6,880 nucleotides of DNA from an uncultured Spirochaetaceae bacterium (GTDB taxonomy: Bacteria; Spirochaetota; Spirochaetia; Treponematales; Treponemataceae): positions 1 to 6,880 of the forward strand of contig CADBRC010000417.1 of assembly GCA_902796985.1 (NCBI GenBank). The letters run 5' to 3'. How positions within the stretch are numbered: position 1 is the stretch's first letter; every line of letters starts with the position of its first letter. A program made the translations under genes and the position numbers. Positions 5,479-6,880 of this stretch are shown here, one piece after another. The notes below the pieces were generated by a model. It searched no databases. It worked only from the letters and a program-made list of their open reading frames with translations, and was not told the origin of the DNA.

Positions 5479-6880
5479 TCAGACTTTGAACTGGTCTATC
5501 TGGCTGCCAATCTTCGCTATGGAGTCTTTGACCTCCTGTACCATGGCTCCCAGAGAGTTGCCGGTGTCGCTTATCTTGCGCGTCCCGTCGGACAGGCTGT
5601 TCATGTCGCTCATCATGTTGTTGGTCGCCTGCCTCAGGCGGGCCACCTGCTCCAGCGCGGCCTTGTTGTCCTTTTCCATCTGGCCGGAGGCCTTGCGCAC
5701 CTCGATGGTGCTTTCGTTCATGGACCGGAGGGTCTCGCGTATCTGCCGGGAGCCCGCGTTCTGCTCCTCCATGGCTCCCTTTATCTGGGCCACCAGCTCG
5801 TCGGTCTCGTCTATCTTGCCGGACACCGAGTCGAATGCCCTGCTGGATTCGGTTGAGGCCGCGACCACCTCGGAGATGGAGTCCTTTATGTTCTTGAGCT
5901 GGTCGCCGATTGTCTTGGACTGGGAGGATGAGGTCTCGGAGAGCTTTCGTATCTCGTCCGCGACGACCGCGAAGCCCTTTCCCGCCTCGCCCGCATGGGC
6001 GGCCTCGATGGCGGCGTTCATGGCCAGCAGGTTTGTCTGCTCCGCTATGCTGGATATGGCGAGGTTGGCCTCCTGCAGCATGTCGGACTGGGCCTCTATC
6101 TGCTTTATCTTCTCGTTGACGGCGGACTGCTTTGTGATTCCGTTCTTTGCGTTGTCGCGCAGGCCCTCGAAGGACGCGGCCATCTTGTCCACGCTGTGGT
6201 TGACGCTGGCGATGTTGCCTATCATCTGCTCGACCGCGGCCGAAGCGTCGCTCACGCCTCCCGTCTGGCTTTCTATAAGGCTTCCCAAGGTTCCTATCGT
6301 TTCGGCGACCTGCTTGACCGTGCTGGCCGTGCCGGAGACTGATTCCACCTGGTTCTCTATCTGGCCCTGCATGGAGTCTATGCTCTTTATGACCTGGGAT
6401 ATGGAGCTTTCCGTCTGGTCCGTAGTCTCGTGCAGGCGGTCCCCGCTCTTCACGAGCGAGCCGTTGGACTCCTTTACCGTGCCCATTATGCCCTGAAGCT
6501 TCTGTATGAAGCGGTTCAGGCTGTCCACCAGCTCGTCCATGACGGCCAGGAAGGGCGTGCTGCCAAGCTCCACCCGCCGGGTCAGGTCGGCGTTGCCGGA
6601 GGACAGGTCATCGACTGCGGCCTTGAGCGTGTTGGCGCTGTATATCATGTTCGTGCTGAGAAGGATGGCGCCCACCACGAAGATGATGACCAGGCAGACG
6701 GCCAGCGGGCCGGTGGCATATTCTATTGCGGATGCGAAGCTGTATTTCTTTGCGAAGACCAGGTGCCAGCTGACCAGGGAGAGCGGGGCGAATGTGAACT
6801 CGTGCTGGGGCGAATGTCCTGAAGTTATGTCCCCGGGAAGCAGTTCCAGGCCCTGGAGGTCGGGGAGCTTGTCGGTGACG
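5479..6880 (-). CDS. Methyl-accepting chemotaxis protein, dCache-type sensor (N-terminus cut off by right edge)
   Basis: The last 466 residues of a transmembrane chemoreceptor are visible; such proteins control the CheA kinase and flagellar rotation. Numbering from the first visible residue, 1-55 look like the end of a periplasmic dCache domain (F-A-P-L, then S-W-H-L-V near 31-41). A membrane helix follows (about 56-79), then HAMP (about 80-130, with G-N-A-D-L-T at 95-100) and a long coiled-coil signalling domain. The conserved hairpin tip lies at about 280-315, with [18 protein letters not shown] and [14 protein letters not shown]. The tip has His (AAHAG) where Arg is commoner. The C-terminus (QIDQFKV) has no obvious CheR-tethering pentapeptide. 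The frame is open to the window edge, so the true start is outside; an in-frame GTG at 6678 lies inside the membrane helix and is not the start. Isoleucine is coded by ATA in 22 of 30 cases from residue 68 onward. The HD-GYP gene follows on the same strand. Confidence 0.93.
   Translation of the reverse strand, partial: VTDKLPDLQGLELLPGDITSGHSPQHEFTFAPLSLVSWHLVFAKKYSFASAIEYATGPLAVCLVIIFVVGAILLSTNMIYSANTLKAAVDDLSSGNADLTRRVELGSTPFLAVMDELVDSLNRFIQKLQGIMGTVKESNGSLVKSGDRLHETTDQTESSISQVIKSIDSMQGQIENQVESVSGTASTVKQVAETIGTLGSLIESQTGGVSDASAAVEQMIGNIASVNHSVDKMAASFEGLRDNAKNGITKQSAVNEKIKQIEAQSDMLQEANLAISSIAEQTNLLAMNAAIEAAHAGEAGKGFAVVADEIRKLSETSSSQSKTIGDQLKNIKDSISEVVAASTESSRAFDSVSGKIDETDELVAQIKGAMEEQNAGSRQIRETLRSMNESTIEVRKASGQMEKDNKAALEQVARLRQATNNMMSDMNSLSDGTRKISDTGNSLGAMVQEVKDSIAKIGSQIDQFKV

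Noticed and set aside
5486..6496. Plus-strand open frame of 336 codons opposite the chemoreceptor gene
   Set aside because: Its S-, M- and L-rich translation looks membrane-like only because it mirrors the heptad coiled-coil codons of the chemoreceptor on the other strand.
5479..6678. A short chemoreceptor starting at the GTG at 6678
   Set aside because: The frame continues to the window edge with a clear membrane helix and the end of a Cache domain, and the GTG lies inside that helix. The gene is truncated by the window and not short.
1..6880. Mobile elements, CRISPR repeats, tRNA or rRNA genes, riboswitches
   Set aside because: I saw no transposase or integrase motifs, no regularly spaced repeats and no RNA-gene signatures. 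Non-coding gaps are at most about 100 bases, leaving no room for most such elements.

Overview
The window reads as GC-rich bacterial chromosome (roughly 55-60% GC, estimated by eye) from a motile Gram-negative-type organism with many membrane sensors. The architecture points to a spirochete, most likely Treponema-like: a dCache/HAMP chemoreceptor with a G-N-A-D-L-T HAMP connector, a 7TM-PAS-HD-GYP protein, and a hybrid kinase with paired solute-binding-protein sensors. This is an inference from style, with no rRNA or unique marker to prove it. Coding density is about 97%. I see no tRNA, rRNA, insertion sequence or CRISPR array.

Layout from left to right: (1) the first 17 codons of a minus-strand gene that begins with a signal peptide and leaves the window at base 1; (2) a 932-residue hybrid sensor histidine kinase on minus (97-2895); (3) a 100-bp divergent promoter region (2896-2995); (4) a 201-residue CDP-alcohol phosphatidyltransferase, probably PgsA, on plus (2996-3601); (5) a 36-base nested inverted repeat between convergent genes (3605-3640); (6) a 600-residue 7TM-PAS-HD-GYP cyclic-di-GMP phosphodiesterase on minus (3637-5439); (7) a 39-base gap and then the C-terminal 466 residues of a methyl-accepting chemotaxis protein on minus, cut off by the right edge (5479-6880).

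Three of the four large genes are signal-transduction proteins that sense from the membrane and signal in three ways: two-component phosphotransfer, cyclic-di-GMP turnover, and chemotaxis kinase control. The chemoreceptor and the HD-GYP protein lie in tandem and may be co-transcribed. That would suit coupling of chemotaxis and cyclic-di-GMP output, but it is not proven. PgsA is a housekeeping phospholipid gene facing a different way and is probably unrelated.

I did not find a clearly new multi-gene system. The most unusual signal is regulatory. All four visible gene starts carry a TATACT or TATAAT hexamer 6-10 bases before the ATG, two of them with a good -35 at 17 bp, and none has a well-placed Shine-Dalgarno sequence. 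This suggests leaderless or nearly leaderless transcripts. A second oddity is that the chemoreceptor uses ATA for 22 of 30 isoleucines from residue 68 to its end, although the DNA is GC-rich, while pgsA uses ATA for none of nine.
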